A stretch of DNA of 64,000 nucleotides from Allopontixanthobacter confluentis (GCF_009827615.1 NZ_WTYU01000002.1:1083062-1147061); one strand, 5' to 3'; counted from the stretch's first letter, positions 1 through 8,869 are shown. Numbers and translations are program-made. The notes: a model not told the origin generated them from the sequence alone.

Positions 1-28
1 ACCAAGAGAAATTCGTAATTTCGAAGAA

Positions 29-211
29 CTATTCGGATAAGTTTTTTGTATTGAGGTAACTCTCCACCTTCTCAATTGTCCTTCGGCGCGGCCTTCGGCC
101 AGCTCTTAAGTCAAGTACAAATCGAGGATCGCCGACCGCGCGCCTGCCGAACCGCGTCGCCGACATGCGCGATTCTTTGAGGTGGTGCTCTATCCTGTCC
201 AATAATTTCAT
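29..211 (-). CDS. Small HTH-like/regulatory protein of the mobile element
   Basis: Predicted 60-residue basic protein. The ATG at 211 is preferred over the GTG at 235 because a GAGG ribosome-binding sequence sits six bases before it. The central stretch with FGRRAVGDPRF followed by LRAGRRPRRRTI looks like a short DNA-binding helical protein that often accompanies S24 repressors in sphingomonad elements. That is family memory, not proof. It is divergent from the S24 repressor gene, and a GTTC-N7-GTTC box (240-254) lies between them, so the two probably share an operator region. Exact function is unknown. Confidence 0.6.
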   Translation of the reverse strand: MKLLDRIEHHLKESRMSATRFGRRAVGDPRFVLDLRAGRRPRRRTIEKVESYLNTKNLSE

Positions 212-239
212 GGCCTTCCTCGACTCACTCAACACTTGC

Positions 240-254
240 GTTCCTGTTTTGTTC
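240..254 (+). promoter_or_regulatory. LexA-type box GTTC-N7-GTTC (repressor region)
   Basis: The bases read GTTCCTGTTTTGTTC, an exact match to the direct-repeat SOS box GTTC-N7-GTTC used by LexA in alphaproteobacteria. It lies 29 bases upstream of the small gene starting at 211 and 69 bases upstream of the S24 repressor start at 324. The binding protein could be host LexA or the element's own S24 repressor. Three more exact matches occur upstream of other genes of the element. Confidence 0.6.
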
Positions 255-323
255 TTAGTAGGAAGGTTCCATCGAGTCTAGGAGATTTCCTTCTCTCCTG
301 AGACCGTCAGAAGGAAGCAGACA

Positions 324-959
324 ATGGAACATGTCAGAGAGGAGCTCGATCGGCTGATCCAGCAGCGACGGCTCGGATATTCGGCTATTTCACGATTGAT
401 CGGACGCAACTCGTCCTACATCCAGCAATTCATCAAACGCGGATCCCCGCGAAAACTTGATGATGATGACCGGCGCACACTCGCCAGCTTTTTCGGCGTC
501 GACGAGCAGGTCCTGGGCGGCCCGCCCGCCCCGATGCGCGACGGGTTGGTTGAAATTCCGGTGCTCGATGTCGATGCATCGGCAGGCTTCGGAGCGATTG
601 CCGAGAGCGAGACGGCGCATACCCGTTTCGGATTTGACGAACGTTGGCTCGCCGGGCTGACCCGGGCGAAGAGCGCCAGTCTCTCGATTATCCATGTTCG
701 GGGCGATTCCATGGAACCGACGCTCAGCGATGACGACGAAGTGCTGGTCGATGCGTCGGACGAGGGCTCACGGCTGCGGGATGGCATTTACGTGCTGCGC
801 GCTGACGATGCGCTGGTGGTCAAGCGCGTGACGCTGAAGCCTGGCGGTCGCAAGATCACCATCAGCAGCGATAATTCGGCCTATCCGAGCTGGGACGATG
901 TTGACCGGTCCGAGATTCAGATCGTGGGGCGGGTCATCTGGTTTGGACGCGCGGTCTAA
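324..959 (+). CDS. S24-family (LexA/CI-like) transcriptional repressor
   Basis: 211 residues. The N-terminal ~60 residues look like an XRE-type helix-turn-helix (LGYSAISRLIGRNSSYIQQF). The C-terminal half is a peptidase S24 domain with the catalytic serine in GDSMEPTL (Ser129) and the lysine in LVVKRV (Lys167), the Ser-Lys dyad of self-cleaving or S24-fold repressors. Such proteins are the master switches of prophages and ICEs and are typically inactivated after RecA activation in DNA damage. It is divergent from the small gene at 29-211 and convergent with the HNH nuclease gene, whose stop is 11 bases away. It is the best candidate for the element's own transfer/excision repressor. Confidence 0.88.
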   Translation: MEHVREELDRLIQQRRLGYSAISRLIGRNSSYIQQFIKRGSPRKLDDDDRRTLASFFGVDEQVLGGPPAPMRDGLVEIPVLDVDASAGFGAIAESETAHTRFGFDERWLAGLTRAKSASLSIIHVRGDSMEPTLSDDDEVLVDASDEGSRLRDGIYVLRADDALVVKRVTLKPGGRKITISSDNSAYPSWDDVDRSEIQIVGRVIWFGRAV

Positions 960-970
960 TCCCTGGCTGG

Positions 971-1945
971 TCAGGAACCGGCAAAGCGCGCGCGATGCCT
1001 CGCCACAAAATCGGGGCGGGGATGATCCCGTGGATCGGCCGGCAGTCTGATCCGCTGTCCTGAAGGGGGAAACAGCGTCAGCAGTTCGGACGGCACCTTG
1101 TTGTGCGATACGAGAAGACAGAGGTTATCGTCGAAACTGATAAGATGACGATCAAATAGCCAATGCGCTGTTGCCGAGAGCGCCACGCCGTTGGGCACCA
1201 CATCGGGCCCGCCATCGGCGACAGACCAGATATGGGCCGCCTGTGCTTCCGCTTTCCCGCCGCCATTGATGATCCGCAAACCTGTGACGGCGCAGGTGCT
1301 CTCATAGGCGTCGAGCACATGATTTCTGAAAGCGGCGGATCGGATCTTCTTGTTTACCAGAACCTGCTCGATCCGGCGCTCGCCGAACTCCTCGCCCAGC
1401 AGCCCGGCGGTGCCATCATCGATGTGCCATTCATCGAGCTCAAGCCTGATCCGGTTGTCTGGGTCCAGCGTCTCGCTCAGTCCCCGATTGACGATCGCGA
1501 CGAAATCGTCGCCATCTAGCGTCCTCACCGATTTGCCGCGCAGCGTCCTTCCGGCATCACCCGGACGTGCCATTTCGCGCAGAAAACGCTCGGCAAAGCG
1601 TCCGTCCTTGTCACGATAGGAAACCGCATCATCGAATGGCAGATAGTCTCTGACGCGCGCATAATAGTGAGTCGGATCAGCTTCGTCGGCATCGATCCGT
1701 TCGACGAAGGCGGTCGCAATATAGGCCATCCGGCCACCGGAGACGCGGGTCTCGCGGTAGAGTATCCAATCGTTCTCGAGGTGCTTGGCTTCAGACAGAT
1801 ACTGCGAAGGAAAATGGTACCGCTCGGTGATGAGGTCGTCGTAGCGCGAATTGCCGCTGATCTCGAACACACCCTTCACCGACAATACTCCGCATTTCTC
1901 ATTTGAAAGTATCGTTCCTGGTAACGGTAAATCCGTCCAGGCCAT
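971..1945 (-). CDS. HNH endonuclease (HNH_2 type) downstream of the relaxase
   Basis: 324 residues. The C-terminal third carries an HNH_2-type nuclease core: CAVTGLRI, then AQAAHIWSVADGG, then NGVALSATAHWLFDRHLIS. This is the pattern of McrA-like and restriction-associated HNH enzymes. The N-terminal ~200 residues have no catalytic motif I recognise and may be a DNA- or modification-recognition domain. The gene begins six bases after the relaxase stop codon, so it is the last gene of the mobilization operon. It may act on recipient DNA or defend the element, but its role is inferred. ATG start at 1945. Confidence 0.8.
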   Translation of the reverse strand: MAWTDLPLPGTILSNEKCGVLSVKGVFEISGNSRYDDLITERYHFPSQYLSEAKHLENDWILYRETRVSGGRMAYIATAFVERIDADEADPTHYYARVRDYLPFDDAVSYRDKDGRFAERFLREMARPGDAGRTLRGKSVRTLDGDDFVAIVNRGLSETLDPDNRIRLELDEWHIDDGTAGLLGEEFGERRIEQVLVNKKIRSAAFRNHVLDAYESTCAVTGLRIINGGGKAEAQAAHIWSVADGGPDVVPNGVALSATAHWLFDRHLISFDDNLCLLVSHNKVPSELLTLFPPSGQRIRLPADPRDHPRPDFVARHRARFAGS

Positions 1946-1951
1946 CGGCCA

Positions 1952-4876
1952 TCAAATCCCGATTTCAAAGGGCTTTACTCTTTCCTTCACGAGCTCCGGT
2001 GTATCCTTGGCAGGCGAAGCGCTGTCATTGGCCTTGCCTTGCGCAAGTCCTTTGGCAGCCGCGATCTTGAGACGCTGCGTCACCTCGAGAGCCGAAGACT
2101 TTTCTCCGCTGTTGGCCTTGATAGCGCGGCCGAGCTTCTCTGCACTGTCAGCGACCAGCGTAAGGCCGTCGCGAAGCCTTGTAACAGTCACGAGGAAGGT
2201 TTGCCGGTTGGCCAGATTGCGCTCGCGGCTGTCCATCACTGCAATACCCCGATCCGAAGTCAGTCCCTGCGCCATGTGTGCGTTCAGAGCGTATGCTAGG
2301 TCGAGGCGCTTCAACATGGGGTCGCGGCGCGACAAGCGAAGTTCATTGCCTGCCGAGGTTTCGACTGTAACGCCCCTGGTATCCACCGCGACGATCCTGG
2401 CCTGGTCGGCATTGAAGAGAGCGCGCTTGTGATCATTGTCGGTCCAGCGGATCTTGTCGCCCTCAAAGACGTCCAGCGATTTAAGCTCGAAGAGCGAAAA
2501 CCGGTCATCACTCGCACCTGGTCTCAGTCGCGAAGGGCTGAATTTATGCTGCCGTCCCTTCCTGTCTTCGAGCATCACGCGCTTTTTTGCGTGGTCGATG
2601 GATTTCACAGTGTAATCGCCTTTGGAAAGCTTCTGGCTGCTGTCGCGCGAGCGAACATTCAGAACCATGCCTGCCTGATATATGCCTATGTACCGAAGCT
2701 CCTCCCGCGTGGCATTGACCCGGGAGTGAACGGTCAGTTTCGCGGCACGCGATCCAAGCTCACCGTTCGCCTTCAGTCCCTGCTGCACGGCCTCATTGAC
2801 CGCTGAGCGCAATACGCGTCCGGATGCATAGATCGAAGTCCTTTCGCGCTCCGCAGGACTTAGAGAAAGCCATTGTTCGGCGGCAACGATGGCGCTGTCG
2901 CCTTTGGCCTCAACTGTCGTTGGTTCGAGCGCCTTCAGCGCGTCGTCGATACGGCCTTCCTGAGCCGCTGCCTGGGCACGCCGCAAGACCGGGTCGCGGC
3001 CGCGCAAATTGACCTCCATATTTGCCAGCTCGATGCCCGCCTGCTGCACCAGTGCAAACGGCTTGCCGGCCTCGACCGCGCCAAGTTGCTGCCGGTCGCC
3101 AACGAGCACCAGCCTTTGGACTTCGGCGAGGTTTGCGAGGCGGATCAGCTTTGCCTTGTCGTCATTGGAGACCATCGAGGCTTCATCGAGGACAAGGACA
3201 TGGTCACCGAGTGCGCTCTTTGCCTCGCGGACCAAGGCTGTGTTGCCAGGCTCTTTCAACAGGCGGCCACATTGCGACAGGAAGCGGGCTATGGTCATCG
3301 AACGGATGCCAGTGTCGCGTTCGAGCATCTGGACAAGCGTGTTCTGCACGGCGAGGCCCAGCACTTGCTTGCCTTCCTCGCGCAGAAGCTGTGCAACCGG
3401 CTTCATCACGCTGCTCTTCCCGGCACCTGCAACGCCCTGGATCGCGACGATCCGGTCGCGCGATGAGAGCACCAGGCTGGCCGCATCTTCCTGGCCGGAA
3501 TTAAGCGTGATGCCGTGGTTGATCGCTGACACTGCCTGAACGCGCGAAGCGGCGTCTTCGCGTTCGAGAATTGGGGTCACCGCGCTACGCCCCTGGTCGA
3601 CACCGGCGAGGATTGTGCTTTCAAGCTGCAAAGCCTCCTTGCTTGCAAGCCAGCCGGCATGCGCACCGGTCCCCCGCACAAGCACGCCCGTTCGCACCAG
3701 CGCATTCACCTGCCTTTCGACCCGGTCCACTGTCGTTGGCAGCCCGAAATCCAATGCCGCTTTGAGCAATCCTTCACGGGGAAAAGCTGCCTCGCGCTGC
3801 GATAGGTGGCGCACTGCGGAAGCAACAGCTTGGGTAGCTGCAATGGTAGGCGCATCTTTCTTGAGCACGTGGGCGGGGATCAGCGGGTCTGCCGGATCGC
3901 CTTTAATCCGCTGCGCAAACTCTCTCAGTTTTGTCATCCCACGCTGAATGAAGCTTCCCTCTTTTGAGCTGGTGTTGGCGACTGCGGCGGCACGCATGTG
4001 GGATGCTTCGATCATGGCTTGCAAATCGAGCCCGATCTCTCCTGCGCTTTGCTGCCACTGCTCGAGGAGGCCTTCGCGGTCCCTCACAGGTGCCTTGCTT
4101 TTCCTTGTATCAAGCACGGCAATGTCACGCGCTTTCGGAGAATTCTCGCCAAGTTGCCGGACCGCGTTGAGGACATCTTCGCGGCGCGAAGAGAACGCCA
4201 TGACCTGCTCGCGTGTGATACCTGCGGCTTCAAAATTTCCGTGCTTGCCCACGGGACCAGCGGCATATCCCATTGTCTCGACCGCCATGCGAAAGCGGGC
4301 CATGGTCATCGAGTTAAGGAGAGTGTTGAAAGACCAAAGTTTGTCGTTGCGCAGTGCCCGCCACTTGCCGTCGGGCCCTTGCGTAGCGTTGGCGACAACC
4401 GCGTGGAAATGCAGATTGGGTTCCTGGTTGCGATTGGTATCGTGCTGGAAGAGACCAATTGTGAGGTTGTCAGTCGGGACCTTTCCGTAACCTTCCTTAC
4501 TGCCCATCCGGGTCTGCGCCGCGTTTGTTTCGGCCCAACGCAAAGTCTCGGTCACTGCCTCGCGATAGGCTTCGATTATCCGCTTATCGCCGCCAACGAG
4601 CGCGAGGAGCGACCAGCTTTTAGGAAGAGAAAAAGTCAGGTCGGTACCGGGCCTGTGGGACTGCCCGGCGTTGCCGACCTGGATGCTGCCAGGCAGTTCT
4701 CCGCGCAGTAGAGCATCGAACTGTTCGGTACTGACGCGGCCGCTAAGACCGAGCCGTTCCGCACCTTTGCCGACCCAGGTTCCGGAGCGATCGGCATCTA
4801 CACCGGTGTAGTAATTGTCGGCGGCAAAGTAGGCTGCTGCAGCCGAAGGGGAGCGCACATTGGCTACGGAAAGCAT
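1952..4876 (-). CDS. MobF-family conjugative relaxase with helicase domain
   Basis: 974 residues. The N-terminal relaxase domain has tyrosines at 16, 22 and 23 (YFAADNYYTG) and the three-histidine metal motif HDTNRNQEPNLHFH at 145-158. Together these are diagnostic of the MobF/TrwC/TraI class that nicks oriT and stays covalently bound to the transferred strand. A RecD/TraI-like helicase follows, with Walker A GVAGAGKSS at 481-489 and downstream LVLDEAS and LVGDRQQL motifs. Length fits TrwC (about 970). It lies 58 bases after the traD-like gene and six bases before the HNH gene, in one operon. It shows the element is at least mobilizable. Confidence 0.95.
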   Translation of the reverse strand: MLSVANVRSPSAAAAYFAADNYYTGVDADRSGTWVGKGAERLGLSGRVSTEQFDALLRGELPGSIQVGNAGQSHRPGTDLTFSLPKSWSLLALVGGDKRIIEAYREAVTETLRWAETNAAQTRMGSKEGYGKVPTDNLTIGLFQHDTNRNQEPNLHFHAVVANATQGPDGKWRALRNDKLWSFNTLLNSMTMARFRMAVETMGYAAGPVGKHGNFEAAGITREQVMAFSSRREDVLNAVRQLGENSPKARDIAVLDTRKSKAPVRDREGLLEQWQQSAGEIGLDLQAMIEASHMRAAAVANTSSKEGSFIQRGMTKLREFAQRIKGDPADPLIPAHVLKKDAPTIAATQAVASAVRHLSQREAAFPREGLLKAALDFGLPTTVDRVERQVNALVRTGVLVRGTGAHAGWLASKEALQLESTILAGVDQGRSAVTPILEREDAASRVQAVSAINHGITLNSGQEDAASLVLSSRDRIVAIQGVAGAGKSSVMKPVAQLLREEGKQVLGLAVQNTLVQMLERDTGIRSMTIARFLSQCGRLLKEPGNTALVREAKSALGDHVLVLDEASMVSNDDKAKLIRLANLAEVQRLVLVGDRQQLGAVEAGKPFALVQQAGIELANMEVNLRGRDPVLRRAQAAAQEGRIDDALKALEPTTVEAKGDSAIVAAEQWLSLSPAERERTSIYASGRVLRSAVNEAVQQGLKANGELGSRAAKLTVHSRVNATREELRYIGIYQAGMVLNVRSRDSSQKLSKGDYTVKSIDHAKKRVMLEDRKGRQHKFSPSRLRPGASDDRFSLFELKSLDVFEGDKIRWTDNDHKRALFNADQARIVAVDTRGVTVETSAGNELRLSRRDPMLKRLDLAYALNAHMAQGLTSDRGIAVMDSRERNLANRQTFLVTVTRLRDGLTLVADSAEKLGRAIKANSGEKSSALEVTQRLKIAAAKGLAQGKANDSASPAKDTPELVKERVKPFEIGI

Positions 4877-4934
4877 CGTGTCTGGTCCTCATCACGGCTC
4901 CCCTAAACCGGCAATCCCTCCCCTTTTTTGCACT

Positions 4935-7250
4935 TCACATGTCGGGCTCGAACTCCCCAAAATCCTTCGCCGGAGGATCACTTACAGCGCCTTCACGCAG
5001 GTCCTTTTCAGCGGGCTTGATAGGCTTGGATCCGTCTTCGTGGGCTTTGTTCTGAGGCGAGGAATCGGCCGTCTTTCGGTCATCCATGCTATCAGTTCCG
5101 GCTGCACTCTTCTCCTGCGCGACATTCGAGGCCGCGGCATCCTCGCCCGTTTGTACGGCAGAGGGCGGCAGGGTCGGCGACGCGGCAACGACGGCATCGG
5201 CGCCGACTTCGGGCTTGGCCTCACCGGACTGGCGCCACGCTTTCAACTGCTCACGAGACTCGATTTCCGGACGATCCCGCGCCTCATCAACTGGCCTGTC
5301 TGGTCCCGGCAGATTGAGCTTGAGCTGCTTTGGATCGACAGGCTTGCCAGCACCGTCATCGTTGGACGCAGGGTGCTCGCCGTCTGCTTCAGAGCTGGAC
5401 TTTCGCTTGGTTGCTGAAGCTTTGACCGGGCCCTTTCCAATCTTAGCGGGCGGTATCTCGCGAGGAATGAAACCCTCAGCGATTCGGTCACGCGAGCAGG
5501 GTATGAGCGATACCGGGGCGGCAGGAAAACCATCGGGAAACTTGATGTACGCCGAGAGCCTAGGAAGGTTCATGAACTGGTCTGGCAGGAGCAAGGGTTC
5601 AACCTGCCGCCTAGGCGTCAGACTGACCGCGTCGCGCGCATTGTTGTAGCCGTAGCTATAGCCTTCTTCCATGTCTCGTACCTGCCGGTGACCGATGAAA
5701 TCGGAGCACCATGTCGCCGTCTCGCGGTCGGCTGTCGCCAGGATGAGCTTGGTACGCGCGAGCGAAGACAGTGTCATGGCCATGTTCTCGCCGTAGACTT
5801 CCTTGAGCTTGGCATAAGCATGCACACCGGTGACGATCGCCCCGCCAAAATTGCGCGCGGTCTGCAGGCCTTTCTCAAGTGCGGGTAAGCGGTGGAGAGC
5901 ACCGAGCTCGTCGATCAGGAACCACATCCTGAGGTCCTGCGTCCGCTCGAGCGTCATCAGCGTGTTCATCGCCGTATCGAGCCACAGCGTGAGCAGTTGC
6001 GAGGAAATGCTCATGTCGACATAGCGCGCCGAGAGGAATAGGATCGAACCCGTTTCGCAGTCACCTTTGACCCAGTCGCGGACCGAAAAGTGCGGCCCGT
6101 TCGACGGCAAAAGCTTGAGCACTTTGGCGTTGGCATTGAACACCGCCCGGATCGATTCCGCCATGCGGGCAGCCTCCGGAGCGGTGAGCGGATCGGCCAT
6201 TGTCCCGCGCATCAGCTTGTGCACCTCGGACAGATCTGCCGTCATCAATTTGCGTGCCAATGCATCATTGGTCGCTGTTCCTTTGCGCGAGAGATGGAGG
6301 CACATCTCGACAAACAACATGCGCGCAGCAAGCACCCAGAACTGCTCTGATCCGCCACCATCGTGAGGTACGAGCGCTTCGGCTGCGGCATGAAACTCGG
6401 CTTCGCTCGAGCAGTCATTGAACACGCTCCATAGGGGGCAACGGGCGTCGATTGGATTGAGAATGATGTCGCGCGCGGGATCATAATAAGTCTCGATAAA
6501 GGCCCCGGTCAGATCGAAGATCACCGCGCGTTGGCCGCGCTGGCGGGCTTCAGTCACAAGCTCGGTAAGCGCTACGGTTTTGCCGGTTCCGGTCGTGCCG
6601 ATGAGCATGGTGTGGCTCTGCTCTAGCCTCCATGGCCAGCTTACTCCGGCGAGATGCGCGGGTTCGTAATGGCCGGCCTCAGTAAGGGCTGACGAGCTTG
6701 CCAGCCGCCACTTCCAGCCGAACTTTCGGCTGAGCTCTTCAGCGCGATAGTTGCCGTTATAGCGCTCGATTTCGTCCTCAAGCTCATCCAGCGAAACAAG
6801 CATGGCACCGCGCTCGTGCTTGCGCTCTTTGGAGCGTCCTCCGAAGCGTTCAGCGAACCACCAGAAGAACACAAAAGCCGGACTGAGAAGGACAGCCGAC
6901 GTGAGCAAGCCTTGCTTCGCCGCGATACGGAAAGCATCAATCGCATCGCGCATCGGCGGGAACTCACGCACCACCGCGAAGGGCAGACCGACTTTGTCGC
7001 CATCGGCCAATGTGAGGTTGACCAGTTTTGCCGGATCGAACTCCATGAAGGCGTAAAGGCTGGCATAGAGATGCATCCAGACCAGGTAGAACTCGTGATT
7101 GGTAAGAGTCGTTCGCACTTCCCAGTAACAGGTACCTAAAACCACAAGCGCAGTGACGATCACAGGACCCTTCAGGCCCGCGGCAAACATGAAAGCAAAG
7201 TGGCCAAGCAGCTGGCTTCCGCGTGTGAAGTTGAGGAGGTTATGCTTCAT
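4935..7250 (-). CDS. traD: TraD/VirD4-family type IV coupling protein
   Basis: 771 residues. Membrane segments are visible near residues 26-43 and 115-132, followed by a TraD_N-type region. The ATPase has Walker A GTTGTGKT (218-225) and Walker B LIDELG (445-450). The last ~170 residues are polar and low-complexity (Pro/Lys/Asp/Glu rich), as in the variable C-terminal tail of coupling proteins that contacts the relaxosome. It would pump the relaxase-DNA complex into the type IV secretion channel. The start codon overlaps the end of the preceding accessory gene by 11 bases, indicating translational coupling. No type IV channel genes are in this window; they would have to lie to the left or in trans. 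Confidence 0.93.
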   Translation of the reverse strand: MKHNLLNFTRGSQLLGHFAFMFAAGLKGPVIVTALVVLGTCYWEVRTTLTNHEFYLVWMHLYASLYAFMEFDPAKLVNLTLADGDKVGLPFAVVREFPPMRDAIDAFRIAAKQGLLTSAVLLSPAFVFFWWFAERFGGRSKERKHERGAMLVSLDELEDEIERYNGNYRAEELSRKFGWKWRLASSSALTEAGHYEPAHLAGVSWPWRLEQSHTMLIGTTGTGKTVALTELVTEARQRGQRAVIFDLTGAFIETYYDPARDIILNPIDARCPLWSVFNDCSSEAEFHAAAEALVPHDGGGSEQFWVLAARMLFVEMCLHLSRKGTATNDALARKLMTADLSEVHKLMRGTMADPLTAPEAARMAESIRAVFNANAKVLKLLPSNGPHFSVRDWVKGDCETGSILFLSARYVDMSISSQLLTLWLDTAMNTLMTLERTQDLRMWFLIDELGALHRLPALEKGLQTARNFGGAIVTGVHAYAKLKEVYGENMAMTLSSLARTKLILATADRETATWCSDFIGHRQVRDMEEGYSYGYNNARDAVSLTPRRQVEPLLLPDQFMNLPRLSAYIKFPDGFPAAPVSLIPCSRDRIAEGFIPREIPPAKIGKGPVKASATKRKSSSEADGEHPASNDDGAGKPVDPKQLKLNLPGPDRPVDEARDRPEIESREQLKAWRQSGEAKPEVGADAVVAASPTLPPSAVQTGEDAAASNVAQEKSAAGTDSMDDRKTADSSPQNKAHEDGSKPIKPAEKDLREGAVSDPPAKDFGEFEPDM

Positions 7251-7572
7251 GTGAGTTGCCTCCCATCTGGTTGCTCACCGGCAGGCCGAGCCGTTCAAGT
7301 CGGCGGCGATAAGCCTCGTGGGTTCGATCCCGCAGGGTCGCGTCCGGATGGCCCGCCAGAAGGGCGTCGAGCGCGACGGAAATGAAGACATTTTGACGAG
7401 CCGGATCGAGCGCAGCCGGCCTGTCCTTTGCCTCATTGTCGCGATGCCAGGCCGCAACAATGAGGTCGCGAATGAAGACGCTGACGCTTTCGCCTTGGTC
7501 CGCTGCAGACTGGCGAACCCAGTTGCCTACGGGAAGCGATACGAATGTCTGAAGCCGATCTTGTCGGGTCAT
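7240..7572 (-). CDS. Ribbon-helix-helix-like relaxosome accessory protein
   Basis: 110 residues from the ATG at 7572, chosen because AAGGA lies nine bases upstream. A longer reading to 7698 runs through a promoter and operator-like region and is rejected. The first ~45 residues (TFVSLPVGNWV then GESVSVFIRDLI) fit the ribbon-helix-helix pattern of CopG/Arc and TraY/TrwA-type proteins that bind oriT and repress their own promoter. Position immediately before traD and the relaxase supports a relaxosome role. A perfect 8-bp inverted repeat covers its ribosome-binding site, and a second inverted repeat overlaps its promoter. Confidence 0.65.
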   Translation of the reverse strand: MTRQDRLQTFVSLPVGNWVRQSAADQGESVSVFIRDLIVAAWHRDNEAKDRPAALDPARQNVFISVALDALLAGHPDATLRDRTHEAYRRRLERLGLPVSNQMGGNSHEA

Positions 7573-7576
7573 GAAA

Positions 7577-7605
7577 CAGGTTCCTTGTCGGGCCGACGGA
7601 ACCTG
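7577..7605 (-). promoter_or_regulatory. Hairpin/operator over the RBS of the mobilization operon
   Basis: CAGGTTCC (7577-7584) and GGAACCTG (7598-7605) form a perfect 8-bp inverted repeat, with the near-palindrome GTCGGGCCGAC between them. In the reverse-strand mRNA the AAGGA ribosome-binding sequence of the accessory gene falls at the loop/3'-arm junction, so folding could block translation. It could equally be a protein-binding operator. Confidence 0.55.
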
Positions 7606-7630
7606 GCTCACCTTGCGGAAGGTGATGATG

Positions 7631-7659
7631 AGAATAAATCGTGAACAACTCACAGTCAA
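7631..7659 (-). promoter_or_regulatory. Sigma-70-type promoter of the mobilization operon
   Basis: On the reverse strand TTGACT (7659-7654) and TATTCT (7636-7631) are separated by 17 bases, a good -35/-10 pair. It points into the accessory protein-traD-relaxase-HNH operon, whose first start codon is at 7572. The inverted-repeat half-site ACAACTCAC (7645-7653) lies in the spacer, and its partner GTGAGTTGT is at 7699-7707, so a repressor could occlude the promoter. Confidence 0.55.
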
Positions 7660-8255
7660 TGGAAAGTTTAAGTATTCATTACAATGCTCTAAAGGCAAGT
7701 GAGTTGTGTGCGGATCAGCGCAATGCCGCTCTACTCGCAGACGGGTTGATTCCGCCCAAAACCGAATTGCTCAATTATATCAGAATGATAAGTCCCGAAT
7801 TCGCGGGGTAGGGTGTGCTCCCTTGTTCCCATATGCGCGAGGGAGGACCAGACAATCAGAGGTATTGATCTCGGACGCCTTTTTCCAACCTCCACGATGG
7901 AGCGCGAGCAAAGGTCGCCTGGCAGGTATTCGAGGGCCGTTCGGCGGCTCTTAGGTGCCTTCGCAAAAACAACTGCACCGCGAAAGAGGCAGCGGCCAAG
8001 GGCGCGTGGCAAGCGAGGCAAGCGGGACTTGTCGCGGCCATGCTTTCCGCCGCCCGACCCGTTGCCGGTTCGCAAGTGCATGCAGGGCCCAGGAAAACGT
8101 AGTGCCGCACCCTCAGGAGCGCATCGCATGATGCGCGGGACAGAGTGCGTCCATAGCCCTGCTCCTTTTTCGGGCACCAGCGCACTGCGCGCGGTGCCCG
8201 TCAGCGCCTCAATGCGCCTGCCAATAACCGGCTTTCACCTTCCTCGGCGAACATG
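7660..8255. other. Non-coding stretch, candidate oriT region
   Basis: I see no convincing gene: the reading frames here lack ribosome-binding sites and recognisable domains. The stretch lies directly upstream of the relaxosome operon, the usual place for oriT. Visible structures are the half-site GTGAGTTGT (7699-7707), a short TGCG/CGCA hairpin just after it, and a strong 8-bp hairpin CGGGCACC/GGTGCCCG at 8171-8200. The nic site cannot be assigned from sequence alone. Confidence 0.35.
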
Positions 8256-8294
8256 AAAAAAGGGCAGGAACCGTTCCCGGTTCCCGCCCTGCCG
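8256..8294 (-). terminator. Rho-independent terminator of the 73-residue gene
   Basis: On the reverse strand a GC-rich hairpin (arms at 8262-8272 and 8279-8289, one mismatch) is followed by a run of six T. It starts seven bases after the stop codon of the gene at 8301-8522. Confidence 0.7.
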
Positions 8295-8300
8295 ATAGCC

Positions 8301-8522
8301 TCAGAACTCGTCGAGCATTCCCCCGTGGACCGTGTGAACCACCCGCGCTGTGAGATGCGCTGGCAATGCATTGTAGTCACCCTCGTCGAGAGCAACATAT
8401 CCAAGCTCATCATCCTCGATAACGTGCTGGTCGAAGAAACTGTGAAGCGCCCTTTTCTCGGCGGTTTCAAGAGCCTCGAAGTAGCTGCGCGATGGTAGAG
8501 TGCAATGTGTAGAACAAGCCAT
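8301..8522 (-). CDS. Hypothetical acidic protein of the mobile element
   Basis: 73 residues. The ATG at 8522 is chosen because a perfect AGGAGG lies eight bases upstream in the same ATCAGGAG context used by several other genes of the element. The protein is acidic (DDELGYVALDEGDY) with no recognised domain. It is followed by a good terminator, so it is a separate transcription unit. Its role is unknown. Confidence 0.65.
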   Translation of the reverse strand: MACSTHCTLPSRSYFEALETAEKRALHSFFDQHVIEDDELGYVALDEGDYNALPAHLTARVVHTVHGGMLDEF

Positions 8523-8869
8523 GGTAATCCTCCTGATATCTGTCGTGAGACGACAGGAGATCGCGCGATGGTCTTGCGTATTCCGGGTCACAGGATCGCC
8601 CGAACGGGCGACCGCGGGAGCGGCGGTGGGGGCAACGATTTTGTCCGATGCCGGATGCAATCCGGTGGCGGCCAAAATGGTGGGGCCCCGCACGTCCTTG
8701 AGGCGGGATATGCAAGGCCATCATGCTGGGAGAACCGTGAGCCAGGACCCACCTCCTCCGCCCCAATATCAAACGCCCGCTGGGCACGAATTGCCTTTCC
8801 TACACCCTGATGACGCGTGCATGGAATTCACCGGGGAGCAGATCTGAGGGGTATGAAAGGACAAAGAAC
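8523..8869. other. Intergenic region with two hairpins
   Basis: This gap between divergent small genes has no supported gene. It holds a perfect 7-bp hairpin TCGCCCG/CGGGCGA (8596-8611) and a perfect 6-bp, 3-base-loop hairpin CCGGAT-GCA-ATCCGG (8651-8665). It presumably carries the divergent promoters of the flanking genes. Confidence 0.5.

Noticed and set aside
8171..8200. 8-bp hairpin considered as a terminator
   Set aside because: No T run follows it on either strand (the T run precedes it on the forward strand); it is kept only as part of the oriT candidate region.
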